Positions 23,269 through 30,173 of a stretch of 41,984 nucleotides of DNA are shown here, in pieces. Origin of the DNA: Candidatus Peribacteraceae bacterium. GTDB lineage: Bacteria > Patescibacteriota > Gracilibacteria > Peribacterales > Peribacteraceae. Numbering within the stretch: position 1 is the first letter of the stretch; every line of letters begins with the position of its first letter. Where the stretch lies: positions 1 through 41,984 of the forward strand of contig JABFSS010000104.1 in NCBI GenBank assembly GCA_013140485.1. Reading direction: 5' to 3'. Below the pieces are notes generated by a model, which worked only from the letters and a program-made list of their open reading frames with translations, did not search any database and had not been told where the DNA came from. The position numbers and the translations under genes are program-made.

Positions 23269-23289
23269 ATTGATGGACAGTCCATCAAT
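23269..23289. promoter_or_regulatory. Perfect 21-bp operator-like palindrome
   Basis: ATTGATGGAC (23269-23278), central A, GTCCATCAAT (23280-23289). It lies between the Cro-like gene and the early operon, is perfectly symmetric, and shares the ATTGA.../...TCAAT ends with the operator at 23007-23023. A related copy lies at 15779-15799. Likely binding site for the repressor or Cro. Confidence 0.7.
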
Positions 23290-23305
23290 ATAGAGGGATC
23301 CGTAT

Positions 23306-23671
23306 ATGGGACGGAACAAGTTGGAAAGCACGAAGCGAGAAGAAAAGAAAGTTGACCTGCAGTCCGCCTGCCGGTCATTGGTCGACCAAACCGCCCAACT
23401 GGAAGGGCTGTGCGGGGCCTCTCTCTCCGGGGATTACGCTGACGACGCGCCGCGCACCAAAGCTCTTGCCGGCCTCCACGAGCTGCGCCGCGACTTCTAC
23501 GGAAAGATGAACCCCCAGCAGGACGCGCAGATCGCCTACATCATCACCCTCTTGAACCAGCAGGAAACCCAGGACCACGACAACGACGATCCCAAGCAGA
23601 AGGAGCGCCAGTTGGCCGCGGCCATTCGGAAGAAGGCGAACGAAATCTCCGAAGTAGCGAGGAAATTGTGA
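23306..23671 (+). CDS. Hypothetical early protein
   Basis: 121 residues, almost wholly helical and charged ('KREEKKVDLQSACRSLVDQTAQLEGLCG', 'QKERQLAAAIRKKANEISEVARKL'). First gene after the operator palindrome in the early operon. No family recognised. Its stop overlaps the next start (TGATG). Confidence 0.65.
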   Translation: MGRNKLESTKREEKKVDLQSACRSLVDQTAQLEGLCGASLSGDYADDAPRTKALAGLHELRRDFYGKMNPQQDAQIAYIITLLNQQETQDHDNDDPKQKERQLAAAIRKKANEISEVARKL

Positions 23672-23862
23672 TGGAAGCAGCGTTGTTTCTTACACCCCAG
23701 CAGGTTTCAAAGCATCTCTCCCTGGCTCTCTCGACCACCTACTTTTATTGCGAGACCGGACAACTGCCGGCCGTTCGGGTCGGCAAGCATTGGCGCGTTC
23801 CATCCGACAAGCTGCAGCGCTGGCTGGAGAAACGAATGAACGGAAAGAAGGAGGGCAGATGA
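23671..23862 (+). CDS. Excisionase/AlpA-like helix-turn-helix protein
   Basis: 63 residues from ATG 23671 (GTG 23668 also possible). The pattern 'LFLTPQQVSKHLSLALSTTYFYCETGQLPAVRVGKHWRVPSDKLQRWLEKR' is a winged helix-turn-helix of the MerR/excisionase (helix_turn_helix_17) type. Such proteins assist integrase in excision or act as transcription factors. Early expression right after Cro favours an excisionase or regulator. Confidence 0.75.
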   Translation: MEAALFLTPQQVSKHLSLALSTTYFYCETGQLPAVRVGKHWRVPSDKLQRWLEKRMNGKKEGR

Positions 23863-24155
23863 ACGCGACAGCGCAGGTGATTCCGTTGACCAAGGCGGAG
23901 CTGGACCACATGGACCACCGGCCCCGGCTTCCGCTGGATTGCGACGTTTGCGTGAACCGCCGGGCGATGGAGCTGGGTTTGAAGCCCAGCACTCTCCGGT
24001 GGCTGTGGGATTCGCGGCACAACCATGGCCGCGTCGAAGGAGCGAAGGAGCGCGAGGTCCGCATCCTGCCGAGGGATCCCCGGGCCGCGGCCGCCGCATG
24101 GTTCCTGCTGGGGACCGGGTTTGGAGCGGTGATCACGTTTTTGGTGGGGAAGTGA
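23859..24155 (+). CDS. Small membrane-anchored hypothetical protein
   Basis: 98 residues, start overlapping the previous stop (ATGA). Has a C-x2-C pair ('PLDCDVCVNRRAMELGLKPSTLRWLWDSRHNHGR') and a C-terminal membrane segment ('AAAAAWFLLGTGFGAVITFLVGK'). The soluble part looks like a small zinc-binding or helix-turn-helix-like segment displayed on the inner face of the membrane. Function unknown. Confidence 0.6.
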   Translation: MNATAQVIPLTKAELDHMDHRPRLPLDCDVCVNRRAMELGLKPSTLRWLWDSRHNHGRVEGAKEREVRILPRDPRAAAAAWFLLGTGFGAVITFLVGK

Positions 24156-24157
24156 AA

Positions 24158-24238
24158 CGGCCTATCGGTGCTGGAACACCAATAGGCCGCAAGCAGAACG
24201 CTAACCGACCTGGGAATGTCGGTATCGAAATGATACCG
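24158..24238 (+). other. Two RNA hairpins before the recombination gene
   Basis: The first hairpin pairs CGGCCTATCGGTG (24158-24170) with CACCAATAGGCCG (24177-24189), 12 of 13 positions paired. The second is a perfect 7-bp stem, CGGTATC (24220-24226) with GATACCG (24232-24238). Neither has a T tract. They may be an attenuator, an RNase site or a regulatory leader for the gene at 24270. Confidence 0.5.
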
Positions 24239-24269
24239 CCGGCCCCGGGTGAAGTCAATGGGGGGAACC

Positions 24270-25259
24270 ATGGAAACGAAAAAAGATGACGCCGCACAAG
24301 CAGGTCAGACACCCGGAGTGCCGGGACCAGCGGGGCCACAGCAACCGGCCAGACCGCCGGCAGAGCGGGACACGTCCTACTTGACCGCGAATCTGGGGTC
24401 CAAGCCGTTTACGGACGCGCAGCAGAAGATCCTCCAAGACAAGACCGACCCGGAGGATCTGGATATTTTGCCGACCGGGGAAGTTTATCTCACCCAGGTG
24501 AAGTACCGCATGCGGCTCAACAAGGCGTTCGGGGCGGGCGGCTGGGCGCTGTGTCCGATCGGTAAGCCCATCCTGCAGAGCGGGGTGGTGATGCGGGAAT
24601 ACGCCTTCTATGTGGATGGGCGGTTCATCGCTGAGGCGATCGGGGAGTGCGAGTACCAGGAGAGCAATAAGCGCATGACCTACGCTCAGGCGCTGGAAGG
24701 GGCCAAGAGCAACGCGCTTGTGCGCTGCTGCAAGGACATCGGGATCGCCGCCGAGTGCTGGGACAAGCGGTTCGTGACGCAGTTCCAGAAGGACCATTGC
24801 GTGAGGGTTTGGCGCGATCGGCAGAAGTACGACAAACCGCAATGGCGGCGGAAGGATGCCGAGCCCTGGTACGACGAGCAAGGGGTCGTGGAGGACCGGC
24901 CGCGGAAGGCAGGAAGTCAGCTGCCGGAGCGGCCAGACACCGGCCGGCAAGCGGCTCCGGCCACCGGCGTTACAGCGAAAGACATTGGCTTCGGGGAGGA
25001 CCCCAGGACAGAGGAACAACGGAAGGCCGATGCCCAATACAACGCCCCAGGAAACCGGGACGCGCAGGGCAACCGCAAGGGACCAGGACGGATCCCCAGC
25101 GACGCCGAGCAGGCCGCCGGCTATCGAAAGATGACGGCCAAGAAGGAGAGCAGCTGCATGGGGGGATCCCACCCGGGCATGTGCGTGATCAAGCCGGGCG
25201 ACACGATTTGGTTCAAGTCGGGATACGGAAGCTACTGCGATGCCAAGCACAGACCATAG
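24270..25259 (+). CDS. Mgm101/Rad52-like single-strand annealing protein
   Basis: 329 residues from ATG 24270, set by SD GGGGGGA. Residues about 35-180 match the Mgm101 pattern: 'DLDILPTGEVYLTQVKYRMRLNKAFGAGGWALCP', 'FYVDGRFIAEAIGECEY', 'KRMTYAQALEGAKSNALVRCCKDIGIAAECWD'. Proteins of this group anneal complementary single strands in phage recombination. The C-terminal third is disordered and ends with two Cys near 'SSCMGGSHPGMC'. No exonuclease partner is adjacent, which is unusual for a two-component recombinase. Confidence 0.85.
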   Translation: METKKDDAAQAGQTPGVPGPAGPQQPARPPAERDTSYLTANLGSKPFTDAQQKILQDKTDPEDLDILPTGEVYLTQVKYRMRLNKAFGAGGWALCPIGKPILQSGVVMREYAFYVDGRFIAEAIGECEYQESNKRMTYAQALEGAKSNALVRCCKDIGIAAECWDKRFVTQFQKDHCVRVWRDRQKYDKPQWRRKDAEPWYDEQGVVEDRPRKAGSQLPERPDTGRQAAPATGVTAKDIGFGEDPRTEEQRKADAQYNAPGNRDAQGNRKGPGRIPSDAEQAAGYRKMTAKKESSCMGGSHPGMCVIKPGDTIWFKSGYGSYCDAKHRP

Positions 25260-25398
25260 GGGGCCAAGTGAACGAGGAAACGCGCTGGGTTGCTGAACGG
25301 ATCGAAGGTTGATTCACCCCTGCCGGGGCCGCTCTCCCCGACGGCTCCGAGCAGGGCACACCTGGGAGGGAATGCGTTGATTCACGTTTTGGTTGGCC
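25260..25398 (+). other. Intergenic stretch before the replication gene
   Basis: No convincing gene; a 14-codon GTG frame at 25268 is the only reading frame with a plausible start. The 10-base direct repeat GTTGATTCAC occurs at 25308-25317 and 25376-25385, and a GC-rich block between them can fold. It could hold a promoter or an origin element for the DUF1376 gene; I see nothing decisive. Confidence 0.4.
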
Positions 25399-26349
25399 AT
25401 GAATAAGAGCCCGGCATTCCAGTTCTATCCGAAGGACTGGCTCTCGGACGCCAATGTGGTGTCCATGACCAACGAGCAGAAAGGGATCTACATCACGTTG
25501 CTCTGTCACTGCTGGTTGGAGGGTTCCATTCCGTCCGACGTCAGTGCTTTGTCCAGGCTTTGTGGTGTTCAGGTTGACCGCATGAAGAAGCTCTGGCCCG
25601 AAATCGAGCGGTGTTTCAAGCAAAAAGGTGACGGGTTTATCCATTACCGGCTCGTTCAGGAAGGGCTAAAGCAGAAGCTCTGGCGTGAGAAAAGCTCCGC
25701 TGGGGGCATTCGGAGCGCCCGCATTCGAGCCGCTCGGGCGAAAGGGAGTCACACCGAAGAAGAATGGCTTTTTATGCTCTCAGTGATCGGGGAAGTATGC
25801 CCTAGATGTGGTTCAACCACCCTTGAACTCGTAAAGGACCATGTTGTTCCGGTGTACCAGGGGGGAAGCGATCAGCTCAACAATATCCAGCCGCTCTGTC
25901 GAAAGTGCAACGCGGAAAAAGGTCCGGAAGCCATTGACTGGATTAAAGATAAGCGTCTCCTGATTGCTTCAAGGGTGGTTCAACCAAATGGCAACACTCC
26001 AGTCTCCAGTCTTCAGTCTGCTGTTTCCAGTCTGCCTTCTCCAGATCGACTAAAGTCCCCAACCGACTTTTCAACAGGTCTCAAAGCCAACGGCAAAGAA
26101 TCCGAAAAGGTCAACGCCGCGCTGCGCCAGCTGGAATCCAAGTTGCAGGGGGATCCCAGCGTCATCCTTTCGAAATTCCTGATCGGCTTCAAAGACCAGC
26201 AACCCGGGCCGGAACACCTGGCTGAGGAATTCTCCCACTTGGTGAAGAAGATCACCGGCGCCCCCGGCGTCCGGAGCTGGAAGGCCTACGCATTGAAGGC
26301 GGTCGAGACGTACCACGCGGAACGGATTGCCAAGAGGGTCAACCCATGA
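25399..26349 (+). CDS. DUF1376 (YdaU-like) replication-associated protein with HNH nuclease insertion
   Basis: 316 residues from ATG 25399. Residues 1-105 are the DUF1376 domain ('PAFQFYPKDWLSDANVVSMTNEQKGIYITLLCHCW', then 'REKSSAGGIRSAR'), which is found in phage replication initiators. Residues about 120-190 form an HNH endonuclease: C134-x2-C137, D147-H148 and C167-x2-C170 with 'NNIQPLCRKCNAEKG'. The HNH segment and the linker after it are visibly less GC-rich than the rest. The end (residues 235-316) is helical, typical of the second part of such proteins. The HNH looks like a mobile intrusion kept in frame. Confidence 0.8.
   Translation: MNKSPAFQFYPKDWLSDANVVSMTNEQKGIYITLLCHCWLEGSIPSDVSALSRLCGVQVDRMKKLWPEIERCFKQKGDGFIHYRLVQEGLKQKLWREKSSAGGIRSARIRAARAKGSHTEEEWLFMLSVIGEVCPRCGSTTLELVKDHVVPVYQGGSDQLNNIQPLCRKCNAEKGPEAIDWIKDKRLLIASRVVQPNGNTPVSSLQSAVSSLPSPDRLKSPTDFSTGLKANGKESEKVNAALRQLESKLQGDPSVILSKFLIGFKDQQPGPEHLAEEFSHLVKKITGAPGVRSWKAYALKAVETYHAERIAKRVNP
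25999..26035 (+). repeat. Degenerate CAGTCT tandem repeat
   Basis: CAGTCT occurs four times within about 35 bases (CCAGTCT CCAGTCT TCAGTCT ... CCAGTCT), coding for a Ser/Leu-rich linker after the HNH domain. Slippage-prone sequence in a flexible part of the protein. Confidence 0.55.
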
Positions 26350-26660
26350 GCGCGACACAGACGTCCCGGGAAGCCTACCGGGGCATTCGGGAAAAGCTGG
26401 GCCGCCGGCAGCTGATGGTGCTGGAGGTGATCGAGCGCCACCCGGCCGGCATCACCAATCTGGAGATCTGCCGGGAGCTGGGCTGGCCGATCAACTGCGT
26501 CACCGGCCGCGTGTTCGAGCTGCGGACCGCGGGGCTGGTGGGCAAGCACGGCCGCCGGGAATGCCGGATCTCCCGCAACAACGCCACGACCTGGGCACGG
26601 GTGCAGGACAAGCAGCTGGACCTGTTCGGGTTCCCGCCGGCCCAAACGAGGGCCGCGTGA
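26346..26660 (+). CDS. Winged helix DNA-binding protein
   Basis: 104 residues; start overlaps the previous stop. A winged-helix domain is clear: 'RQLMVLEVIERHPAGITNLEICRELGWPINCVTGRVFELRTAGLVGKHGRRECRIS'. The C-terminus 'DLFGFPP' resembles a beta-clamp binding motif (QLDLF), so this protein may contact the host sliding clamp. Placed straight after the replication protein it could be a loader or regulator. Confidence 0.72.
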   Translation: MSATQTSREAYRGIREKLGRRQLMVLEVIERHPAGITNLEICRELGWPINCVTGRVFELRTAGLVGKHGRRECRISRNNATTWARVQDKQLDLFGFPPAQTRAA

Positions 26661-26935
26661 TGGACGCGTTCAACTTGAACGCCGATAAGGTCCGCAAGGT
26701 CATGGAGGAAATCGGCTGGATGGGCATCTTCTGGAAGAACGTTCGGATCTGCATCCAGAAGCGCTCGGTTCCGGACCGGGGCGAGTACGTCCTGCAGATC
26801 TACTCGATCGGGCCGGTCCCGATTTCGGTGGACCAGCAGGCCGGCTTCCCCCGCTATTTCTTCGACCTGAACAACCTGATCGCGGAGCTGCGGGCTTGGC
26901 TGGAAAAGCGGGAGGCCTCATGCGCACAGGGTTGA
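26660..26935 (+). CDS. Hypothetical early protein
   Basis: 91 residues from ATG 26660, overlapping the previous stop. Beta/alpha pattern ('GWMGIFWKNVRICIQKRSVPDRGEYVLQIYSIGPVPISVDQQ'), no known motif. Its last codons overlap the lysin gene, whose SD GGAGG lies inside it. Confidence 0.6.
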   Translation: MDAFNLNADKVRKVMEEIGWMGIFWKNVRICIQKRSVPDRGEYVLQIYSIGPVPISVDQQAGFPRYFFDLNNLIAELRAWLEKREASCAQG

Positions 26936-27366
26936 TCGGCCTGGTTTGCGGCGTGATCTCGTTCTGCAACTGCTTGACCGCTTACGCGGAATACAACCCA
27001 CAAAAGGAGGATCTATACGTTGCCGTCATCGTCACCGAAGCGGCCGGCGAGAGCTTCCAAGGCAAAGTCGCCGTTGCCGAAGTCTTACGAAATCGAAACT
27101 GGCGGACCCGGGGATTCGTCGGCCTCCGCCGGCCGGACCTGCGCCGGTTCCTTGCAGCTGAATCTGTGTCCCGGCGTCACGCCCGCCGCGCGATCCGCGC
27201 TGTGCGAAATGGCTCTCAGGTTTGCCGAGGGGCAACCCACTACGAGAACGTCCAAACCTTCGGATGGCCGAAGGATTGGGACCGGCGGCGGATGAAGTTC
27301 CTGGTCAAGATCGGCCAGCACTCCTTTTATCGGGAACACCCCAGGAGGGCATATGCAAGGAATTGA
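26920..27366 (+). CDS. SleB-type cell wall hydrolase (candidate endolysin)
   Basis: 148 residues from ATG 26920. It starts with a Sec-type signal peptide ('MRTGLIGLVCGVISFC' then cleavage near AYA-EY). The mature part carries the Hydrolase_2 (SleB/CwlJ) motif 'IVTEAAGESFQGKVAVAEVLRNR', with the probable catalytic Glu at position 40 and the conserved GE at 43-44. These enzymes cut peptidoglycan glycan strands. The signal would allow holin-independent export. Position in the early region, far from the membrane genes at 17336-18831, is unusual for a lysin; it may instead act at entry or on the host wall in lysogeny. Confidence 0.8.
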   Translation: MRTGLIGLVCGVISFCNCLTAYAEYNPQKEDLYVAVIVTEAAGESFQGKVAVAEVLRNRNWRTRGFVGLRRPDLRRFLAAESVSRRHARRAIRAVRNGSQVCRGATHYENVQTFGWPKDWDRRRMKFLVKIGQHSFYREHPRRAYARN

Positions 27367-27526
27367 CCGTTGCCGGGTCTGCGGATTGCCGACGGTCCAT
27401 GATCCGATCGACGAAACGAGCAACTGCACCGGGGGCCACCTGCTAACCCCGAACAAACAAGAGCATGCCGGCGCCAAGCTGGCAGAAGAAGAAACGCAAA
27501 CCGAAAAAGGGAGGAAAGACGCATGA
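27353..27526 (+). CDS. Small zinc-finger-like protein
   Basis: 57 residues, SD AGGAGGG. Contains C-x2-C and a later Cys/His pair ('DRCRVCGLPTVHDPIDETSNCTGGHLL'), a small treble-clef type arrangement. The end is Lys/Glu-rich. Too short for most gene finders. Its stop overlaps the next start (ATGA). Confidence 0.6.
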   Translation: MQGIDRCRVCGLPTVHDPIDETSNCTGGHLLTPNKQEHAGAKLAEEETQTEKGRKDA

Positions 27527-27993
27527 AGAAGCTGATGGTTGGACTGCTGGCGCTGGCTCTGCTGGTCGCGCCGGCCGGAGGGGCGCGGGCGGAGGATTCG
27601 AAGGAGGAAGTTGACGCCGCGTTGCACACGTTGCTGGTCGCCGGAGTTCCGGTTTACCTGGCCGCCGTCTCGGGCCAAGCGGGTGCCGCCGCATTCCAGG
27701 AGCTTACCGCTTTCTGGTTCGTGCCATACGGCATCCTGGTGGGCAGCTACATCGAATGGACCACGGACCCCGAGCGGACCGGCCGCGGCTACGACTACCA
27801 CGGTCAGGAATGGGACGGCTCCGAGGACCGCAAGTGGGAGGATCGCCCAGTCGCGGAAGGGCAGCGGCGCTCCCGCTGGAAGTGGAAGAAGGCGTATCCG
27901 ACCAAGGGAATGCTGGTGAAGGCCAAGCCCACCGGAACGCGGAAGTTTGAGGTCCGCGGCCAGGGTGGCTTGATCGAACGGATCGGTTCGTAA
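27523..27993 (+). CDS. Exported hypothetical protein
   Basis: 156 residues. A signal peptide ('MKKLMVGLLALALLVAPAG', cleavage near ARA-ED) and two further hydrophobic stretches (residues 40-52 and 62-78), then a Trp- and charge-rich C-terminus ('WDGSEDRKWEDRPVAEGQRRSRWKWKKAYP'). Probably in the envelope. No family recognised; it could be a lysis or exclusion factor with the lysin next door. Confidence 0.6.
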   Translation: MKKLMVGLLALALLVAPAGGARAEDSKEEVDAALHTLLVAGVPVYLAAVSGQAGAAAFQELTAFWFVPYGILVGSYIEWTTDPERTGRGYDYHGQEWDGSEDRKWEDRPVAEGQRRSRWKWKKAYPTKGMLVKAKPTGTRKFEVRGQGGLIERIGS

Positions 27994-28157
27994 GCATCTA
28001 TGACCCGCAGGGAGCGGACAGCAGATCACATGGCGATTCGAAGGGGAAGCCGGGCCCAACTGGCCGGGCGGAAACAGAGAGGATCCATTGATCAACATGG
28101 GCAAGCAGCTGCTGTCGGCGGAGATCTGCGGGGGGCTTGCCCACCTCTTTGACTCAC
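27994..28157 (+). other. Leader region before the tRNA
   Basis: A 50-codon ATG frame (28000-28152) exists but is Arg/Gly/Ala-rich, lacks an SD and is not convincing. A second frame from ATG 28097 would run into the tRNA. The stretch contains TTGATCAA and GC-rich inverted repeats; it may be a promoter or processing leader for the tRNA and ParB-like gene. Confidence 0.35.
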
Positions 28158-28229
28158 AGCGGGGTGGAGAAGTGGTATCTCGCCGGGCCCATATCCCGGA
28201 GATCGCAGGTCCGATTCCTGCCCCCGCCA
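28158..28229 (+). tRNA. Initiator-like tRNA-Met (CAT)
   Basis: Full cloverleaf: acceptor AGCGGGG/CCCCGCC with an A1xC72 mismatch and six GC pairs, D stem GAGA/TCTC, anticodon stem CCGGG/CCCGG with loop CCCATAT (anticodon CAT), variable AGATC, T stem GCAGG/CCTGC with loop TCCGATT, discriminator A. The unpaired 1-72, the A11-T24 pair and the three consecutive G-C pairs at the bottom of the anticodon stem are the three hallmarks of bacterial initiator tRNA. CCA is not encoded. Departures from consensus: C at position 33 (normally T) and C at 55 (normally T). A TTTTT run follows. It stands alone upstream of the ParB-like gene. Confidence 0.82.
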
Positions 28230-28281
28230 CTCTTTTTGAAGTTACGGCAGAACGCAGAAGTTAAACCTGGGAGAACAAACA

Positions 28282-29730
28282 ATGTCTGGAACTAACACGA
28301 TCGAAATGGTGCATCTGGAAATCAGCAAGGTAACTCCGTCGAAGACAAATCCGCGAAAAAACTTTGATGCGGCCGCGTTGCAGGAGCTCTCCATCAGCGT
28401 GAAGAAGCACGGCATCCTGCAGCCGATCCTGGTGCGGCCGCTCAACGGATCCGGCACGTTCGAGATTGTCGCCGGTGAGCGCCGCTTCCGCGCAGCCAAG
28501 GCCGCCGAGCTGAAGGAGATCCCGGCTACGGTCCGGGAGCTCTCTGATCAGGCGGTTCTGGAGATTCAGGTGATCGAGAACCTGCAGCGCGAGGATCTCC
28601 ACCCGATGGAAGAAGCCGAGGGTTACCGGCAGCTGATCGCCATACGGCCGAAGGGAGAGGCCCCCTACGATGCCGCGCGAATTGCCGAGCGCATCGGCCG
28701 GTCCGTGAAGTACGTCTACGATCGGATCAAGCTGCTTAACCTGATCGAGCCGTTACGGAAGGAGTTTTCAGAAGACAAGATCACGGCCGGCCACGCGATC
28801 CTGCTGGCCCGGCTTTCAGCGAAGGATCAGAAGCTGGTTCACGATCGCGGGCTCTATCAGCACGAGCACGCGCATTTCAAGGAAATCGTCGCAGACTCCG
28901 ATGGAAAGAAAGCGGTCAGCGTCCGAGAGCTGCAGCAGTTCATCGACGAACACTGCCGTTTTGTTCCGGAGCGCGACGTCGACCCGATGCTCTTTCCTGA
29001 GACGACGGCCCTGCTGAAATCGGCCGATCCTAAAAAGAAGTCGGACAAGATCGTCGCCATCAGCCTGGGCTACGTGCAGGATACGGCCCGGACCGGCGGC
29101 GAGAAGCACGTCTCCCCGCTGTCGTGGAAGCGGGCCGACGGCAAGCAAGGCTCGAAGCCGTGCGATTTCTCCGTGATCGGCGTCGTGGTCGCCGGCGAGA
29201 ACCGCGCGAAGGCCTTTCGGGTATGCCTGCAGAAGGAGAAATGCAAAACCCACTGGGCGGAGTGGCAACGCGCGCGCGCGAAGAATCGCGGCCAAACCGG
29301 CCCCCTGCCGGCAGGGGTGAGCGTTTCCGAGAACGCCCGGAAAGAGAAAGAGCGTATCGAGGAGGAACGCCGAAAAGAGCAGCTGGAGCAGGAGCGGTTC
29401 AATCGGGCACTCCCCGAGATCCTCAAGGCGCTTGCGGAGGCTGTCAAGAAAGCTCCCATTCCGCAGGTGGGGAAAAAGATTGTCGAAGCAATCAGCCGGT
29501 TCTATCTCTCCGGAGATCTCAAGGCTGCCATGAAGTTCTACGTGCCGGGCAAGAGCGCGGAAGAAATGCTCCGCCACGCCATGTATGTCTCGCTGCTGTA
29601 CTCCTTCGACGACGAAGGGGAGACCGAGATCGAAACGCAATGCAAGGCCTTCGGGGTGGACATGAAGGCCGTCATCGATCGGGTCACGCCAGTGCAGACG
29701 TCTGCACCCAAAGCGGGAAAGAAGACGTGA
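28282..29730 (+). CDS. ParB-like protein (partition/nuclease fold), large
   Basis: 482 residues, SD GGGAG. Canonical ParB N-terminal motifs: 'SKTNPRKNFDAAAL', 'HGILQPILVRPL', 'GERRFRAAKAAEL' (residues 66-78) and 'ENLQREDLHPMEEAEGY' (100-115), then a helix-turn-helix ('AERIGRSVKYVYDRIKLLNL'). The motifs 'GERRFRAA' and 'ENLQREDL' form the CTP/DNA-gating fold of true chromosomal ParB. The C-terminal 200 residues are charged and helical. No ParA is present in the window. A 16-bp palindrome lies near the 3' end (29692-29707). Role could be segregation, DNA condensation or transcription control. Confidence 0.85.
   Translation: MSGTNTIEMVHLEISKVTPSKTNPRKNFDAAALQELSISVKKHGILQPILVRPLNGSGTFEIVAGERRFRAAKAAELKEIPATVRELSDQAVLEIQVIENLQREDLHPMEEAEGYRQLIAIRPKGEAPYDAARIAERIGRSVKYVYDRIKLLNLIEPLRKEFSEDKITAGHAILLARLSAKDQKLVHDRGLYQHEHAHFKEIVADSDGKKAVSVRELQQFIDEHCRFVPERDVDPMLFPETTALLKSADPKKKSDKIVAISLGYVQDTARTGGEKHVSPLSWKRADGKQGSKPCDFSVIGVVVAGENRAKAFRVCLQKEKCKTHWAEWQRARAKNRGQTGPLPAGVSVSENARKEKERIEEERRKEQLEQERFNRALPEILKALAEAVKKAPIPQVGKKIVEAISRFYLSGDLKAAMKFYVPGKSAEEMLRHAMYVSLLYSFDDEGETEIETQCKAFGVDMKAVIDRVTPVQTSAPKAGKKT
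29692..29707. repeat. 16-bp palindrome GTGCAGACGTCTGCAC, second copy
   Basis: Identical to the centre of the palindrome at 18836-18857. It lies within the last codons of the ParB-like gene. True parS sites are also 16-bp palindromes found close to parB, which makes this a candidate binding site. Confidence 0.55.
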
Positions 29731-30173
29731 AGCGCCGCCTTCGCTGCTGCTGCCGGTTGGATGGTGGGAAGGGAACGCCGATCGTGGAGGTCAACGCGAA
29801 CTGCAAGAAGCACGGCGGCATGACCGTCGAACAGGCCAACGCCAAGCTGGTGCGCCGCCGGCGGGCCGCGGCGGAGGCGGAACCGGCCGCCACGACGCCG
29901 GAGCAGGCGATCGCCGGATCACTCCGCGCGATGGCGGATTACATCGAAGCGGAGGCGGAAGCCCGCGGCCGGCTGATCGTGGCCATGAAGTCGCTGCGGT
30001 TGGACAACATCAAGCTGGTGGGCGAGGTCCGGCGGCTGCGGGATCAGGATCCTCCCGCGCCGGCCGGACCTCCGCGCAAGCGCTGCACCGGCTGCCACGC
30101 TGAGAAGGGGATCGTCAGCCAAGCGCTTCCGGATTGCCCGGTCCATGGCGCGGCGTCAGAGAGGGAAAGCTGA
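29727..30173 (+). CDS. Hypothetical Cys-rich, helical protein
   Basis: 148 residues from GTG 29727, overlapping the ParB-like stop. N-terminal 'RRLRCCCRLDGGKGTPIVEVNANCKKHGG' and C-terminal 'RCTGCHAEKGIVSQALPDCPVHG' each hold Cys/His sets like zinc ribbons, separated by a long helix ('AIAGSLRAMADYIEAEAEARGRLIVAMKSLRLDNIKLVGEVRRL'). A dimeric zinc-binding coiled coil is plausible. Family unknown. Confidence 0.6.
   Translation: MKRRLRCCCRLDGGKGTPIVEVNANCKKHGGMTVEQANAKLVRRRRAAAEAEPAATTPEQAIAGSLRAMADYIEAEAEARGRLIVAMKSLRLDNIKLVGEVRRLRDQDPPAPAGPPRKRCTGCHAEKGIVSQALPDCPVHGAASERES

Noticed and set aside
28097..28263. A small gene running through the tRNA
   Set aside because: No SD, and it would cover a complete tRNA cloverleaf with all stems paired.
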